This document shows positions 1 through 10,988 of a stretch of 64,000 bases of DNA, one piece after another; within the stretch, counting starts at the first letter, position 1; each line of letters starts with the position of its first letter. Under the pieces are notes generated by a model that saw only the letters and a list, made by a program, of their open reading frames with translations, was not told the origin of the DNA and made no database searches. The position numbers were made by a program, and so were the translations under genes. The DNA comes from Pseudomonadota bacterium (GTDB lineage: Bacteria > Pseudomonadota > Gammaproteobacteria > Enterobacterales > Enterobacteriaceae): NCBI GenBank assembly GCA_018261615.1, contig JAGTSE010000004.1, forward strand, positions 88,952 through 152,951. Reading direction: 5' to 3'.

Positions 1-301
1 CAGTAACTTATAGCCTTACTCTATTCACATAAATTGCATAAAAAGTGAATAACTTTATATCCAGCCGAGGGGATGGGCGATCAGAGGTGCGGGTTTATGC
101 AATAAGAATATTTAATTATATAACTGTGATCATCAGCGAAATTAATTTCCGTACCACGCCCCATTTCGGCGCATTGCGCACCAAACCAAGGCAACTGGGG
201 CGTTTTTTGCTCATCGGCGACAGCAATATCAATAAGTGGCGTGGTTAAATGTAAATTCTGCTAACATCTGTGCATCTTTTTACTGTTAAGTGGCGGCGAC
301 T
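1..301. other. Left-edge intergenic region upstream of xthA
   Basis: AT-rich DNA with no convincing gene. In E. coli this side of xthA faces the divergent astCADBE operon, so the left part probably holds the astC control region; that is inference from synteny. Repeated TGAAT/ATTCA-like words near positions 20-55 resemble ArgR half-sites but are too degenerate to call. A CTAACAT hexamer-like stretch around 260-266 could be the -10 element of the xthA promoter, which is sigma-S dependent in E. coli. Confidence 0.35.
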
Positions 302-1108
302 ATGAAATTTGTCTCTTTTAATATCAATGGCCTGCGTGCCAGACCTCATCAACTGGAAGCGCTTGTCGAGCAGCATCAGCCGGACGTGATCGGTCTGCAG
401 GAGACAAAAGTCCATGACGATATGTTTCCGCTCGAAGAGGTGGCGCGTCTTGGTTACAACGTCTTTTATCACGGGCAAAAAGGTCATTACGGCGTTGCGC
501 TATTGACCAAAGGTACGCCGGTTTCCGTACGTCGCGGCTTTCCCAACGACGGCGAAGAGGCGCAGCGTCGCATTATCATGGCGGAAATCCCGTCGCCTCT
601 CGGCAATATCACCGTGATTAATGGCTACTTTCCGCAGGGTGAAAGCCGCGACCACCCGCTGAAATTCCCGGCGAAAGAGAAGTTCTACCAGGATCTGCAA
701 ACCTTCCTCGAAACTGAGCTGAAAAAAGAGAACCCGGTGCTCATTATGGGCGATATGAATATCAGCCCGACGGATCTGGATATCGGCATCGGAGAAGAGA
801 ACCGTAAACGCTGGCTGCGCACCGGGAAATGCTCGTTCCTGCCGGAAGAGCGTGAATGGATGGCGCGCCTGAAAGGCTGGGGTCTGGTGGATACTTACCG
901 CGAAGCAAACCCGGAAACCAACGATCGCTTCTCCTGGTTTGATTACCGCTCCAAAGGTTTTGATGATAACCGTGGCCTGCGTATCGATCTGCTGCTGGCG
1001 AGCCAGCCGCTGGCCGAGCGCTGTCTCGAAACCGGGATTGATTACGACATTCGCAGCATGGAAAAACCTTCCGATCACGCGCCGGTATGGGCCAAATTTA
1101 AGGTCTGA
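302..1108 (+). CDS. xthA: Exodeoxyribonuclease III
   Basis: Exonuclease III, the main apurinic/apyrimidinic endonuclease and 3'-5' double-strand exonuclease of base excision repair. It has 268 residues, exactly the E. coli length, and one endonuclease/exonuclease/phosphatase fold. Visible catalytic elements are Glu34 in LQETKVHD, the GDMNISP motif near residue 150 (Asp and Asn), and the C-terminal SDHAPV motif with the general-base His. The ATG at 302 is chosen over a GTG at 290 because it gives the family-standard [13 protein letters not shown]-terminus. The next gene starts 4 bases after the stop, so xthA, the sulfurtransferase and nudG look like one transcription unit. In E. coli about a dozen genes separate xthA from nudG; here all but a ynjE-like gene are missing. 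Confidence 0.97.
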   Translation: MKFVSFNINGLRARPHQLEALVEQHQPDVIGLQETKVHDDMFPLEEVARLGYNVFYHGQKGHYGVALLTKGTPVSVRRGFPNDGEEAQRRIIMAEIPSPLGNITVINGYFPQGESRDHPLKFPAKEKFYQDLQTFLETELKKENPVLIMGDMNISPTDLDIGIGEENRKRWLRTGKCSFLPEEREWMARLKGWGLVDTYREANPETNDRFSWFDYRSKGFDDNRGLRIDLLLASQPLAERCLETGIDYDIRSMEKPSDHAPVWAKFKV

Positions 1109-1112
1109 TGCC

Positions 1113-1982
1113 ATGACGTCTGGCAATCCGTGGGTTACCGCGCAGTGGCTGGACGATTTACTGCACCGCAATCCATCAGCCGAAACATGGCGGCTACTGG
1201 AAGTCGGCTATAACGCCGAACAAACCTATCGCGCTGGCCACATTCCCGGCGCGTATTACGTTGACACCCAGCTTGTTGAAAGCCTGCCGCTGTGGAATGT
1301 GGTACCGCCCAAAATACTGCGCACAATGCTGTCCCGTTACGGTTTACGCAGCGATATGACCGTCATTCTCTACAGCCGCGGCAACTACGCTGCCGAGCGG
1401 CTGGCGCAAATTCTGCTGTACGCTGGCGTCAACGATATCCGTCTGCTGAATGGCGGCTGGCAAAGCTGGCAACGCGCAGGGCTGCGGCAAACGATCGACC
1501 AGCCTCCCGCCATCACCCCGCAGGATTTCGGCGCGCCGCTCCCTTCACAGCCACACTTTTTACTTAACATGGCGCAAACCCGACTACGGATGGCGCAGCC
1601 AGAGACCTTGCTGGTCAGCGTACGCAGTTGGGATGAGTTCAGCGGCGGCACCAGTGGTTATCACTATATTTCCACTGCTGGCGATATTCCCGGGGCGCGC
1701 TGGGGACACGCTGGCGGCAACAGCCAGTTTATTGCTGATTACCATCATCCGGACGGTACTGTACGCTCCCCGCAAGAGATTGCCGCGCTATGGCAACAGC
1801 AACACATCACCGCCGATAAACAGGTGATTTTTTACTGTGGCACCGGCTGGCGCGCATCGCTGGCATTTTTGCTTGCCCGCGCGCTCGGCTGGCCGAAGAT
1901 CGCCGTGTATGATGGCGGCTGGTTCGAGTGGAGCCAGCAGCAGAAAACGGAACAGACGGATGACAAATCTGAAAACAGTTGA
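1113..1982 (+). CDS. ynjE: Rhodanese-family sulfurtransferase, YnjE/SseA-like
   Basis: A 289-residue tandem-rhodanese sulfurtransferase. The N-terminal rhodanese fold covers about residues 5-125 (GHIPGAYYVDT, LYSRGNYAAERLA) and has no cysteine at the active-loop position. The C-terminal fold carries the active-site loop CGTGWRAS with Cys242, which would hold the persulfide. The loop matches E. coli YnjE, and the location two genes before ynjH agrees. Unlike E. coli YnjE (about 435 residues, exported), this protein starts MTSGNPWVTAQWL, with no signal peptide and one rhodanese repeat fewer, so it should be cytoplasmic. The stop overlaps the nudG start by 23 bases. The sulfur acceptor is unknown. 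The family call is firm; equating it with ynjE is moderate. Confidence 0.82.
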   Translation: MTSGNPWVTAQWLDDLLHRNPSAETWRLLEVGYNAEQTYRAGHIPGAYYVDTQLVESLPLWNVVPPKILRTMLSRYGLRSDMTVILYSRGNYAAERLAQILLYAGVNDIRLLNGGWQSWQRAGLRQTIDQPPAITPQDFGAPLPSQPHFLLNMAQTRLRMAQPETLLVSVRSWDEFSGGTSGYHYISTAGDIPGARWGHAGGNSQFIADYHHPDGTVRSPQEIAALWQQQHITADKQVIFYCGTGWRASLAFLLARALGWPKIAVYDGGWFEWSQQQKTEQTDDKSENS

Positions 1983-2376
1983 GGTGGTTGCGGCAATCAT
2001 CGAGCGCGATGGCAAAATTTTGCTGGCACAACGTCCGCCGCACGCGGATCAAGCCGGGCTATGGGAGTTTGCAGGCGGCAAGGTGGAAGCCGGGGAAACG
2101 CAGCCGCAGGCGCTAACGCGTGAGCTGCGCGAAGAACTGGGCATTGATGCCTTACCTGCTCGTTATGTCGCCAGCCACCAGCGGGAAGTGTCCGGGCGGA
2201 TGATCCATCTGCATGCGTGGCATGTTGTTGCATTTCACGGTGAGCCAACCCGCCACTATCACAGCGCCTTGTTGTGGTGCGAACCCGCTGATGCCCTGAA
2301 CCAGGCGCTGGCACCAGCGGATATCCCGCTACTGGAAGCGTTTATGGCTTCACGCGCCGCCAGACCAGCGGATTAG
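1960..2376 (+). CDS. nudG: Nudix pyrimidine/oxidized (deoxy)nucleoside triphosphatase
   Basis: A 138-residue Nudix hydrolase matching NudG (CTP pyrophosphohydrolase; acts on 5-methyl-dCTP, 5-hydroxy-dCTP and 2-hydroxy-dATP). The Nudix box G-x5-E-x7-REL-x-EE-x-G spans residues 40-62 and is complete. The ATG at 1960 lies inside the end of the sulfurtransferase gene, which implies translational coupling. The 3' end runs through the 3' end of the convergent ynjH gene (35 shared bases), an unusually tight arrangement. Its role in cleaning the nucleotide pool fits the neighbouring repair gene xthA. Confidence 0.94.
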   Translation: MTNLKTVEVVAAIIERDGKILLAQRPPHADQAGLWEFAGGKVEAGETQPQALTRELREELGIDALPARYVASHQREVSGRMIHLHAWHVVAFHGEPTRHYHSALLWCEPADALNQALAPADIPLLEAFMASRAARPAD

Positions 2377-2629
2377 TGGAAATCGCGCGTTCATCGCGCT
2401 GGCACTGTAACAACACGCCTTCGGCTTTCACCACCGCGCCTTCACTGTAATTCTGATTGCCATACACGCAGCACTGGATGCACGGCTGCGTAGTTTGTGT
2501 CTGCCCACCGGAGCTAAAGACTTCCGGAGGGACATTCACTTCAATTCTCGGTGAGGGTAAACGATCGGCCAGCGCGCTACCCGCGGCTGCCACCAGTAAC
2601 GCTGCTGCTATCCACAATAAACGGGCCAT
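2342..2629 (-). CDS. ynjH: Small exported protein YnjH (DUF1496)
   Basis: A 95-residue protein with an N-terminal signal peptide (MARLLWIAAALLVAAAGSALA, cleavage near residue 21) and a mature DUF1496 domain containing CIQCCVYGNQNYSEGAVV. The cysteine cluster is typical of the family and may form periplasmic disulfides. Function is unknown. The start at 2629 is preceded by AAGGAAGAG and gives the signal peptide at the N-terminus; an in-frame upstream extension has no ribosome-binding site. The gene is convergent with nudG and divergent from gdhA, as in E. coli. Confidence 0.88.
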   Translation of the reverse strand: MARLLWIAAALLVAAAGSALADRLPSPRIEVNVPPEVFSSGGQTQTTQPCIQCCVYGNQNYSEGAVVKAEGVLLQCQRDERAISTNPLVWRRVKP

Positions 2630-2842
2630 AACTCTTCCTTTCTGATTGACGCCACGTATTATTATAACGGCTCTCTTCCCCACAGCTTTAGTTTCCTCTG
2701 TCATCATTTTTTATGATGACATTACATACATTATTAATTTGCCTGGCGTGAGGTATTTTCTCTTTCGGTATGCGCCCTTACGAATGTTATAGTCCAAAAG
2801 CGCCCGTTTTTTGCGCACCACAACAAACCCACCTAAAAATAA

Positions 2843-4201
<1,359 letters not shown>

Positions 4202-4205
4202 TCAG

Positions 4206-4276
4206 TATGCGGGCCGGACAAAGCATTTATGCCGCTGTCTGGCAATACCTGATGGTGCTTCGCTTATCAGGCCTAC
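4206..4276. repeat. REP/BIME-type palindromic repeats
   Basis: Two imperfect palindromes between gdhA and topB: an arm pair GCCGGAC/GTCTGGC near 4211-4241 and CCTGAT/ATCAGG near 4247-4270, followed by GCCTACG. The second unit, with its GCTTCGCTTATCAGGCC core, has the look of enterobacterial REP units. The topB stop codon lies at its right edge. Such elements often protect mRNA 3' ends. Confidence 0.75.
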
Positions 4277-6222
4277 GGAACTACTGCGTCGCCGCCCGCC
4301 TCAGATGATGGCGGGCGTTTTTTACTCCGTCCTTTGGCAAACGTTTTTTTCTTCTCGCCGCCCGGCGCAACCAGGCCACGGAACTGACGCACCGGCGTAT
4401 TACGCGCCTGGTGGATCAGTTCATGCAGCGTACTGACCAGCGGCTGCATGAAGTCCTGATATCGGCACTCTTTTTCGCTGATTTTCGTCAGCACCGACTC
4501 CCAGTGCGCCGTCATATCCGGTCTGGCTGCCATCTCCGGCAATGAATGGATCAGCGCCCGCCCCGGTTCGGTGGCGTGAATGTAGCGCCCTTTTTTAACC
4601 AGAAAACTGCGTTTAAACAGCAGTTCGATAATTCCGGCGCGTGTCGCTTCCGTCCCCAGTCCGTCGGTGGCGCGCAGGATCTTTTTCAGATCTTTATCCT
4701 GCACAAAGCGGGCGATACCGGTCATCGCCGACAACAATGTCGCGTCGGTAAAGTGGCGCGGCGGCTGCGTCTGACGAGCCACCACTTCCCCCTTCTCGCA
4801 CAACAGATCATCACCTTTCGCCACCACCGGCAGCGGCGTGCCGTCGTTCTCCTCATCGCGCTCTTTCGAACCCAACAGCGTTCGCCAGCCAGCTTCCGCC
4901 AGGAAACGCGCTTTGGCGATAAACTTGCCGTTGGCGATATCCAGATCGATCTGGCATTTTCGGAACACCGCATCCGGGCAGAACTGCATCAGATACTGGC
5001 GGGCAATCAGGTTATAAACCCTGGCTTCGTTATCGCTAAGGTTCACTTTCGACGCCCGCGCGGTAGGAATAATGGCGTGGTGCGCATCGACCTTTTTGTC
5101 ATCCCAGCAGCGGTTGCGCGTATCCGGGTTGACCACCGGTTGCGGCAGCAAATCCGGCGCATGCGCGCCAATCGCGTTCATCACCGCATGGCGCCCGGCA
5201 AAGTGCTCTTCAGGCAGATAGCGGCAATCCGAACGCGGATAGGTAATCAGCTTGTGGGTTTCGTACAACTTCTGGCAGATATCCAGCACATTTTGCGCAC
5301 TGAGTCCGTAGCGTTTCGCCGCTTCAATCTGCAACACCGAAAGCGAAAACGGCAGCGGTGCCAGTTCAGATTCGCGCTTATCGTTATACGCCGTAACCAG
5401 CGCCGGCTGGCCGGCGATGCGGCTGACGACATGTTCCGCCAGCGGACGATGCAGCAGACGCCCTTCCTCATCCTGATATGGCTCGCAGGCATCGCTCGGC
5501 TGCCACAGGGCGGTAAAGCGCTCCCCGGCAGGCGTGACGATATGCGCTTTCACCTCAAAGAAATCTTTCGCTACGAAGTTTTCAATCTCTTCGTCGCGGC
5601 GCACCACCAGCCCGAGCACCGGCGTCTGTACGCGGCCGACCGAGAGCACGCCCTGATAGCCAGCATTGCGCCCCAGCAGCGTATAAGCGCGGGTCATGTT
5701 GATACCGTACAGCCAGTCGGCGCGGGCGCGGGCCAGCGCCGATACGCACAGCGGAATAAACTCGCTGTTGGCGCGCAGACGTTCGATCGCGCGCTCCACC
5801 GCCTGCGGGTTGAGATCGTTAATCAGGCAACGTTGCACCTGTTGCCGTTTTTCCGGCGCCAGTTGCAGGTAGTCGATCACCTCATCCACCAGCAACTGCC
5901 CTTCGCGATCCGGGTCACCGGCGTGCACCACCTGCTCGGCATCCGCGAGCAGGCGTTTAATGACATTGATCTGTTTCAGCACCGACGGGCGCGGTTGCAG
6001 CTGCCATTTTTCCGGCACAATCGGCAAATCCGCCAGATTCCAGCGGGCGTAGCGGCTGTCGTAGGCATCCGGCTGCGCCTGCTCTAGCAGGTGACCGATA
6101 CACCAAGTCACCACCTGACCATTACCGCACTCAATATAGCCGTCGCCTTTGCGATGCGGTTTGGGTAGCACATCGGCAATGGCGCGGGCCAGACTGGGCT
6201 TTTCGGCAATAAATAACCGCAT
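4273..6222 (-). CDS. topB: DNA topoisomerase III
   Basis: Type IA topoisomerase III, a decatenase that passes single strands during replication and recombination. It has 649 residues against 653 in E. coli. The TOPRIM domain begins [16 protein letters not shown] with the acidic [10 protein letters not shown] motif near residue 100; the active-site Tyr is in [12 protein letters not shown] near residue 328; the C-terminal tail is Lys/Arg rich. The gene starts three bases after the selD stop, so it is co-transcribed with selD as in E. coli. The last codons fall in the gdhA terminator hairpin and abut a REP unit, so the C-terminal tail is probably lineage-variable. Confidence 0.97.
   Translation of the reverse strand: MRLFIAEKPSLARAIADVLPKPHRKGDGYIECGNGQVVTWCIGHLLEQAQPDAYDSRYARWNLADLPIVPEKWQLQPRPSVLKQINVIKRLLADAEQVVHAGDPDREGQLLVDEVIDYLQLAPEKRQQVQRCLINDLNPQAVERAIERLRANSEFIPLCVSALARARADWLYGINMTRAYTLLGRNAGYQGVLSVGRVQTPVLGLVVRRDEEIENFVAKDFFEVKAHIVTPAGERFTALWQPSDACEPYQDEEGRLLHRPLAEHVVSRIAGQPALVTAYNDKRESELAPLPFSLSVLQIEAAKRYGLSAQNVLDICQKLYETHKLITYPRSDCRYLPEEHFAGRHAVMNAIGAHAPDLLPQPVVNPDTRNRCWDDKKVDAHHAIIPTARASKVNLSDNEARVYNLIARQYLMQFCPDAVFRKCQIDLDIANGKFIAKARFLAEAGWRTLLGSKERDEENDGTPLPVVAKGDDLLCEKGEVVARQTQPPRHFTDATLLSAMTGIARFVQDKDLKKILRATDGLGTEATRAGIIELLFKRSFLVKKGRYIHATEPGRALIHSLPEMAARPDMTAHWESVLTKISEKECRYQDFMQPLVSTLHELIHQARNTPVRQFRGLVAPGGEKKKTFAKGRSKKRPPSSEAGGDAVVP
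4290..4325 (+). terminator. gdhA terminator inside the 3' end of topB
   Basis: Perfect stem GCCCGCC/GGCGGGC with the loop TCAGATGAT, followed by GTTTTTTA on the plus strand. It would terminate gdhA transcription, yet it lies in the C-terminal coding sequence of topB on the other strand, where it encodes part of the basic tail. Confidence 0.75.
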
Positions 6223-6225
6223 GGA

Positions 6226-7269
6226 TTAACGGATCTCGATCATTGGACGACCACCGCGAGCGCTGACCAGCTCGCCAATGGCGCTCAGTTCAATGCCATA
6301 CTCTGCCGCCGTGGTTTTCACTTCGTTTTCCGCTTCCGGCGACACCGCCAGCAGCAGGCCGCCGGATGTTTGCGGATCGCACAGTAAATCGCGCACGGGC
6401 GCAGGCATTTCGCCCATCAGATGCCCATAGCTGGCGAAGTTGCGCTGCGTACCACCCGGCACGGCGCCTTTGGCAATATACTCTTCGACGCCCGGCAGTT
6501 TCGGCACAGACTGATAATTCACCTGCGCCTGCACGCCAGCGCCCTGGCACATCTCGCTCAGATGGCCGAGCAGGCCAAAGCCGGTGACGTCAGTCATCGC
6601 TCGCACCCCGTCAATGTTCGCAAAGGCTGCGCCAGCAATATTCATCCGGCACATCACTTCCGTTGCCAGACCCACATGCTCCGTCCTGAGCAAAGATTTT
6701 TTTTCGGCGGTGGTTAATACGCCAATGCCCAGAGGTTTAGTGAGGAACAGTTTGCAGCCCGCCTGTGCAGTGCTGTTTTTCTTCACACGTTCTGTCTGCA
6801 CTATGCCGGTAACGGCGAGACCAAAAATCGGCTCCGGCGCATCGATAGAGTGACCACCCGCCAGCGCAATACCTGCCTGCCGGCAGGCAAAACGCCCGCC
6901 GTCGATCACTTCACGGGCAATTTCCGGCGGCAGTTTATCAAGCGGCCAGCCGAGGATGGCAATCGCCATGATCGGTTTTCCCCCCATCGCGAAGACATCG
7001 CTGATGGCATTGGTTGCCGCAATACGGCCAAAATCAAACGGATTATCGACAATAGGCATAAAAAAATCGGTGGTACTGATAATGCAAGTGCCGTTACCAA
7101 GATCGTAAACTGCGGCGTCGTCGCGCGTTTCATTACCGACCAGCAGATTCGGGTCGAGAAACTTCGCCTGCTCGCTGTGCAGAATAGTATCCAGCACTTT
7201 GGGGGAAATTTTACAACCGCAACCGGCTCCGTGGCTGTATTGCGTTAAACGAATGGTTTGCTCGCTCAT
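6226..7269 (-). CDS. selD: Selenide, water dikinase (selenophosphate synthetase)
   Basis: SelD makes selenophosphate from selenide and ATP for selenocysteine and selenouridine synthesis. It has 347 residues, as in E. coli. The catalytic Gly-rich loop [10 protein letters not shown] places Cys17 and Lys20 at the essential positions, so this is the cysteine form and not a selenocysteine form. The ATG at 7269 is favoured over the ATG six bases upstream because the AGGAG sequence directly abuts the upstream one and is spaced six bases from this one. The gene heads a selD-topB operon. Confidence 0.97.
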   Translation of the reverse strand: MSEQTIRLTQYSHGAGCGCKISPKVLDTILHSEQAKFLDPNLLVGNETRDDAAVYDLGNGTCIISTTDFFMPIVDNPFDFGRIAATNAISDVFAMGGKPIMAIAILGWPLDKLPPEIAREVIDGGRFACRQAGIALAGGHSIDAPEPIFGLAVTGIVQTERVKKNSTAQAGCKLFLTKPLGIGVLTTAEKKSLLRTEHVGLATEVMCRMNIAGAAFANIDGVRAMTDVTGFGLLGHLSEMCQGAGVQAQVNYQSVPKLPGVEEYIAKGAVPGGTQRNFASYGHLMGEMPAPVRDLLCDPQTSGGLLLAVSPEAENEVKTTAAEYGIELSAIGELVSARGGRPMIEIR

Positions 7270-7548
7270 GGACATCTCCTGTCATTGCAATCCCGTTATG
7301 GTAGCGCCCAAACGACATGGTGGTAAGTCTGCGTGTCTGAATTCACGCGCTATTGCTCATTAAGCGAACGAATAACAGCATTTCGCTGCTGAGTATGTCG
7401 CCACATAACATCACTGAACTCAATACACGGCCATTTTGCGATGCAGAGCAATTTCTTAACTCGTGAGTTTATTTATTACTGTTATATGACAGAAATATTG
7501 CTTATCTTTTCCGTCTGAGGATGTTATTGATAATTAAAGGAATCACTA

Positions 7549-8295
7549 ATGAAAAAACGTTTACTTGCCCTCTGCATTGCCAGTTTGTTCTCTGTTAATA
7601 CCTTTGCGCTTGTCCCTGCGGGCAACGATGCCACCACTAAACCAGACCTCTACTACCTGGAGAATGCGCAGGCGATTGACAGCCTGGCGCTGCTGCCGCC
7701 ACCGCCGGAAGTGGGCAGCATTGCGTTTCTCAACGATCAGGCAATGTATGAACAAGGCCGCCTGCTGCGCAACACAGAACGTGGTAAACAGGCGGCGATT
7801 GACGCCAACCTGAGCAGCGGCGGCGTCGCCAATGCCTTCTCGACGGCATTCGGTTCAGCGATTACTGAAAAAGATTCCCCGCAATTGCATAAGCTCCTGA
7901 CCAATATGATTGAGGATGCGGGCGATCTGGCGACGCGCAGTGCCAAACAGAAGTACATGCGCATCCGCCCGTTTGCCTTCTATGGTGTGCCGACCTGTAA
8001 TACCAAAGAGCAGGATGAATTGTCGAAAAACGGCTCCTATCCTTCCGGACACACCTCAATTGGCTGGGCAACGGCGTTGGTGCTCGCGGAAATTAACCCG
8101 CAGCGTCAGGATCAGATCCTCAAACGCGGCTACGAACTGGGGCAAAGCCGGGTCATCTGCGGCTACCACTGGCAGAGTGATGTTGATGCCGCGCGGATTG
8201 TCGGTTCTGCCGTTGTCGCCACGCTGCACACCAGCCCGGCATTCCAGATGCAATTGCAGAAAGCCAAAGAGGAGTTTGCTGCGAAGAATAAGTAG
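7549..8295 (+). CDS. phoC: Class A nonspecific acid phosphatase (PhoC/PhoN type)
   Basis: A 248-residue periplasmic vanadium-haloperoxidase-fold phosphatase that releases phosphate from many organic phosphomonoesters at acid pH. The signal peptide [20 protein letters not shown] has its cleavage near residue 20. The signature K-x6-RP, PSGH and SR-x5-H-x3-D motifs are all present: [16 protein letters not shown] and [12 protein letters not shown]. No such gene is found here in E. coli, so this is an insertion between selD and ydjA. It has its own 280-base upstream region and is followed by a REP-like palindrome. The choice between the names phoC and phoN cannot be settled here. Confidence 0.93.
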   Translation: MKKRLLALCIASLFSVNTFALVPAGNDATTKPDLYYLENAQAIDSLALLPPPPEVGSIAFLNDQAMYEQGRLLRNTERGKQAAIDANLSSGGVANAFSTAFGSAITEKDSPQLHKLLTNMIEDAGDLATRSAKQKYMRIRPFAFYGVPTCNTKEQDELSKNGSYPSGHTSIGWATALVLAEINPQRQDQILKRGYELGQSRVICGYHWQSDVDAARIVGSAVVATLHTSPAFQMQLQKAKEEFAAKNK

Positions 8296-8305
8296 CAAAT
8301 TAATA

Positions 8306-8345
8306 AGGCAGGTCGGATGGCGCTAACGCTTATCCGGCCTGTGAA
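8306..8345. repeat. REP-like palindrome
   Basis: A sequence of the form GTCGGATGGCGCTAACGCTT followed by ATCCGGCCT lies just after the phosphatase gene. It matches the enterobacterial REP pattern (GCCGGATG...CATCCGGC with an offset loop). It lies between convergent phoC and ydjA and may act as a bidirectional 3' end stabilizer or terminator. Confidence 0.7.
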
Positions 8346-8359
8346 AATAGATGCGGTGA

Positions 8360-8911
8360 TTAAAAACGCGTTACGAACGGAGCAATATTCGGAACTGTAA
8401 CGGTGGTGGAGGCTTTCAGTTGCGGCGTGCCAAGGTACAGAAATCCGACGATTTTGTCCTGCTCGCGGCAGGCAAACGCCTCACGCACCTGCAGGCTGTC
8501 GGTCAGCGGGCCGGTACGCCAGATACCATTGAATCCCTGCGCCAGCGCCGCCATCTGCATCGCCATCACTGCGCAGCCAGCAGAAAGCAGTTGTTCCCAC
8601 TGCGGCACTTTATGATCCATTTCACATTTGGCGACCACAGTAATAATCAGCGGCGCGCGCAGCGGCGAAGTGCGCGCTTTCTCAATGCCTTTCTCATCCT
8701 GGCCCGCCGCAATCGCGCCCTGCTCCAGCACCTTACCTAAACGTTCGCGCCCTTCGCCGTCGATAACGAAAAAATGCCACGGTTGCAGCGTACCGTGATC
8801 GGGTGCACGCATACCGGCACGCAGAATGTTATCCAGTTGTTCACCTGCTGGTGCAGGTTCCGCCAGACGTGACGCGCTACGACGGTTGACGAGTAGTTCA
8901 AGTGCATCCAT
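8360..8911 (-). CDS. ydjA: Nitroreductase-family protein YdjA
   Basis: A 183-residue small FMN-dependent nitroreductase-fold oxidoreductase, full length compared with E. coli YdjA. The N-terminal FMN-binding arginine segment ([14 protein letters not shown]) and the [15 protein letters not shown] segment are characteristic of the YdjA branch. The physiological substrate is not established. The ATG at 8911 is preceded by AGGAG with eight-base spacing. It is divergent from sppA, as in E. coli. Confidence 0.94.
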   Translation of the reverse strand: MDALELLVNRRSASRLAEPAPAGEQLDNILRAGMRAPDHGTLQPWHFFVIDGEGRERLGKVLEQGAIAAGQDEKGIEKARTSPLRAPLIITVVAKCEMDHKVPQWEQLLSAGCAVMAMQMAALAQGFNGIWRTGPLTDSLQVREAFACREQDKIVGFLYLGTPQLKASTTVTVPNIAPFVTRF

Positions 8912-9073
8912 TAGTTAAACTCCTGTATTGAAATTTATTCTTAAAATTAACACGGACGTAGAATTTGTTACAGCGCCGCAGGCGATTCCTGCTGACAAGA
9001 GGCTGCGGGGTAATTAGGATAACCACACTTCGCCGCCCGGGCAGCGGTGGCCTAAACAAACCAGGGAGAATAC

Positions 9074-10927
9074 ATGCGAACACTTTGGCGTTTTATTGCC
9101 GGTTTTTTTCGATGGAGCTGGCGATTGCTGAACCTTATCCGCAATCTGGTGTTGAATTTGTTCTTCATCCTGCTGGTTCTGGTGGGTGTCGGGATCTGGA
9201 TGCAGGTAAGCGACAGCAAAACCGAGCACAGCAATCGCGGCGCATTACTGCTGGATATCACTGGCGTGGTGGTCGATAAAACTTCAACCAGCGGACGTCT
9301 GGGCGCACTGAGCCGCCAGCTCTTTGGTGCCAGTTCCGATCGACTTCAGGAGAATTCGCTGTTTGATATCGTTGAGACCATTCGCCAGGCGCAGCACGAT
9401 CGCAATATCACCGGTATTGTGATGGATCTAAAAAATTTCGCCGGTGCCGATCAACCATCAATGCAGTATATCGGTAAAGCGCTGCGCGAGTTCCGCGACA
9501 GCGGTAAACCGGTTTACGCCATTGGTGATAACTACAGCCAGGGCCAGTATTACCTTGCCAGCTTCGCCAATAAGATCTGGCTGTCGCCGCAGGGCGTAGT
9601 GGATCTGCACGGTTTCGCCACCAATGGCCTCTACTACAAGACGCTGCTGGATAAACTGAAAGTCACCACACATGTGTTCCGCGTCGGCACGTATAAATCT
9701 GCCGTTGAACCGTTTATTCGTGACGATATGTCCCCTGCGGCACGCGAAGCGGACAGCCGCTGGATCAACGAGCTGTGGCAAAACTACCTTAATACCGTTG
9801 CTGCAAACCGTCAGATCACGGCGCAGCAGGTATTCCCAGGCGCGCAGGCGATTCTGGACGGTCTGCGCAAAGCCGATGGCGACACGGCAAAATATGCGCT
9901 CGACAACAAGCTGGTGGATGAGCTGGGTTCCGCTGCAGACGCTGAAAAAGCGATGACCAAACAGTTTGGCTGGAGCAGCGAAGATAAAAACTTCCGCGCC
10001 GTTAGCATGTATGACTATCAGACGAAGAAACCGAGCGATGTCGGCGGTATCGTTGCCGTGATCTTCGCTAACGGGGCCATCATGGATGGCGAAGAAACGG
10101 CGGGGAATGTCGGCGGTGATACCACGGCCGCACAGATCCGCGACGCACGTCTTGATCCAAAAGTGAAAGCGATCGTCCTGCGGGTGAACAGCCCTGGCGG
10201 CAGCGTCAGCGCATCCGAAATCATCCGCTCTGAACTGGCGGCAGCAAAAGCGGCCGGCAAACCTGTGGTGGTGTCGATGGGTGGCATGGCGGCCTCCGGC
10301 GGCTACTGGATCTCGACTCCGGCGAATTACATCATCGCTAATGCCAGTACCCTGACCGGATCGATTGGTATTTTTGGCGTGATCAATACGCTGGAAAATA
10401 GCCTCGATACCATCGGCGTGCATACCGACGGCGTCGCCACGTCGCCACTGGCGGATGTCAGTATGACCAAAGCGCTGCCTGACGAAGTTCAGCAGATGAT
10501 GCAACTGAGCATCGATAACGGCTACAAGCGCTTTATCACGCTGGTCGCCCAGTCACGCAACAGCACGCCTGAGCAGATCGATAAGATTGCTCAGGGCCAT
10601 GTCTGGACAGGTCAGGATGCGAAAAACAACGGTCTGGTTGATGCGTTGGGCGATTTCGACGATGCGCTGGCGAAAGCCGCGGAACTGGCGAAACTCAAGC
10701 AGTGGCATGTGGATTACTACGAAGAAGAACCAGGCTTCTTTGATCGGGTAATGGACAGCATGACTGGATCCGTGCGCGCGATGCTGCCGCAGGCGTTGCA
10801 GGCTTACTTGCCTGCGCCGCTGGTCAGCGCTGCGCAGGAAGTAAAAGCCGAAACGGACAAACTGGCGGTGTTTAACGATCCACAAAATCGTTACGCCCTC
10901 TGTCTGAACTGCGCCAATATCCGCTAA
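9074..10927 (+). CDS. sppA: Signal peptide peptidase / protease IV
   Basis: SppA degrades cleaved signal peptides in the inner membrane. It has 617 residues (618 in E. coli), with one N-terminal transmembrane segment at about residues 20-45 and two tandem S49 peptidase domains. The Lys-Ser dyad is split between them: Lys208 in [10 protein letters not shown] and Ser408 in [12 protein letters not shown]. The ATG at 9074 follows AGGGAGAATAC. A strong intrinsic terminator follows the stop. Confidence 0.97.
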   Translation: MRTLWRFIAGFFRWSWRLLNLIRNLVLNLFFILLVLVGVGIWMQVSDSKTEHSNRGALLLDITGVVVDKTSTSGRLGALSRQLFGASSDRLQENSLFDIVETIRQAQHDRNITGIVMDLKNFAGADQPSMQYIGKALREFRDSGKPVYAIGDNYSQGQYYLASFANKIWLSPQGVVDLHGFATNGLYYKTLLDKLKVTTHVFRVGTYKSAVEPFIRDDMSPAAREADSRWINELWQNYLNTVAANRQITAQQVFPGAQAILDGLRKADGDTAKYALDNKLVDELGSAADAEKAMTKQFGWSSEDKNFRAVSMYDYQTKKPSDVGGIVAVIFANGAIMDGEETAGNVGGDTTAAQIRDARLDPKVKAIVLRVNSPGGSVSASEIIRSELAAAKAAGKPVVVSMGGMAASGGYWISTPANYIIANASTLTGSIGIFGVINTLENSLDTIGVHTDGVATSPLADVSMTKALPDEVQQMMQLSIDNGYKRFITLVAQSRNSTPEQIDKIAQGHVWTGQDAKNNGLVDALGDFDDALAKAAELAKLKQWHVDYYEEEPGFFDRVMDSMTGSVRAMLPQALQAYLPAPLVSAAQEVKAETDKLAVFNDPQNRYALCLNCANIR

Positions 10928-10941
10928 ACTCACCTCACACG

Positions 10942-10967
10942 TCCCCTCCACCGGAGGGGATTTTTTT
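10942..10967 (+). terminator. sppA terminator
   Basis: Stem TCCCCTCC/GGAGGGGA with a three-base loop, followed by seven T residues, 14 bases after the sppA stop. It separates sppA from ansA. Confidence 0.9.
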
Positions 10968-10988
10968 AGATGCGGCAAGAACGAAACC

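Noticed and set aside
15..60. ArgR boxes at the left edge
   Set aside because: The TGAAT/ATTCA words are poorly spaced and degenerate; only synteny with astC suggests them.
500..1171. 223-codon frame opposite xthA
   Set aside because: Antisense shadow of xthA.
4546..6087. 513-codon open frame on the plus strand opposite topB
   Set aside because: Shadow of topB codon bias: low-complexity Arg/Gln/His-rich translation, no ribosome site, and topB is certain.
9458..10504. 348-codon open frame opposite sppA
   Set aside because: Antisense shadow; no start context or domain.
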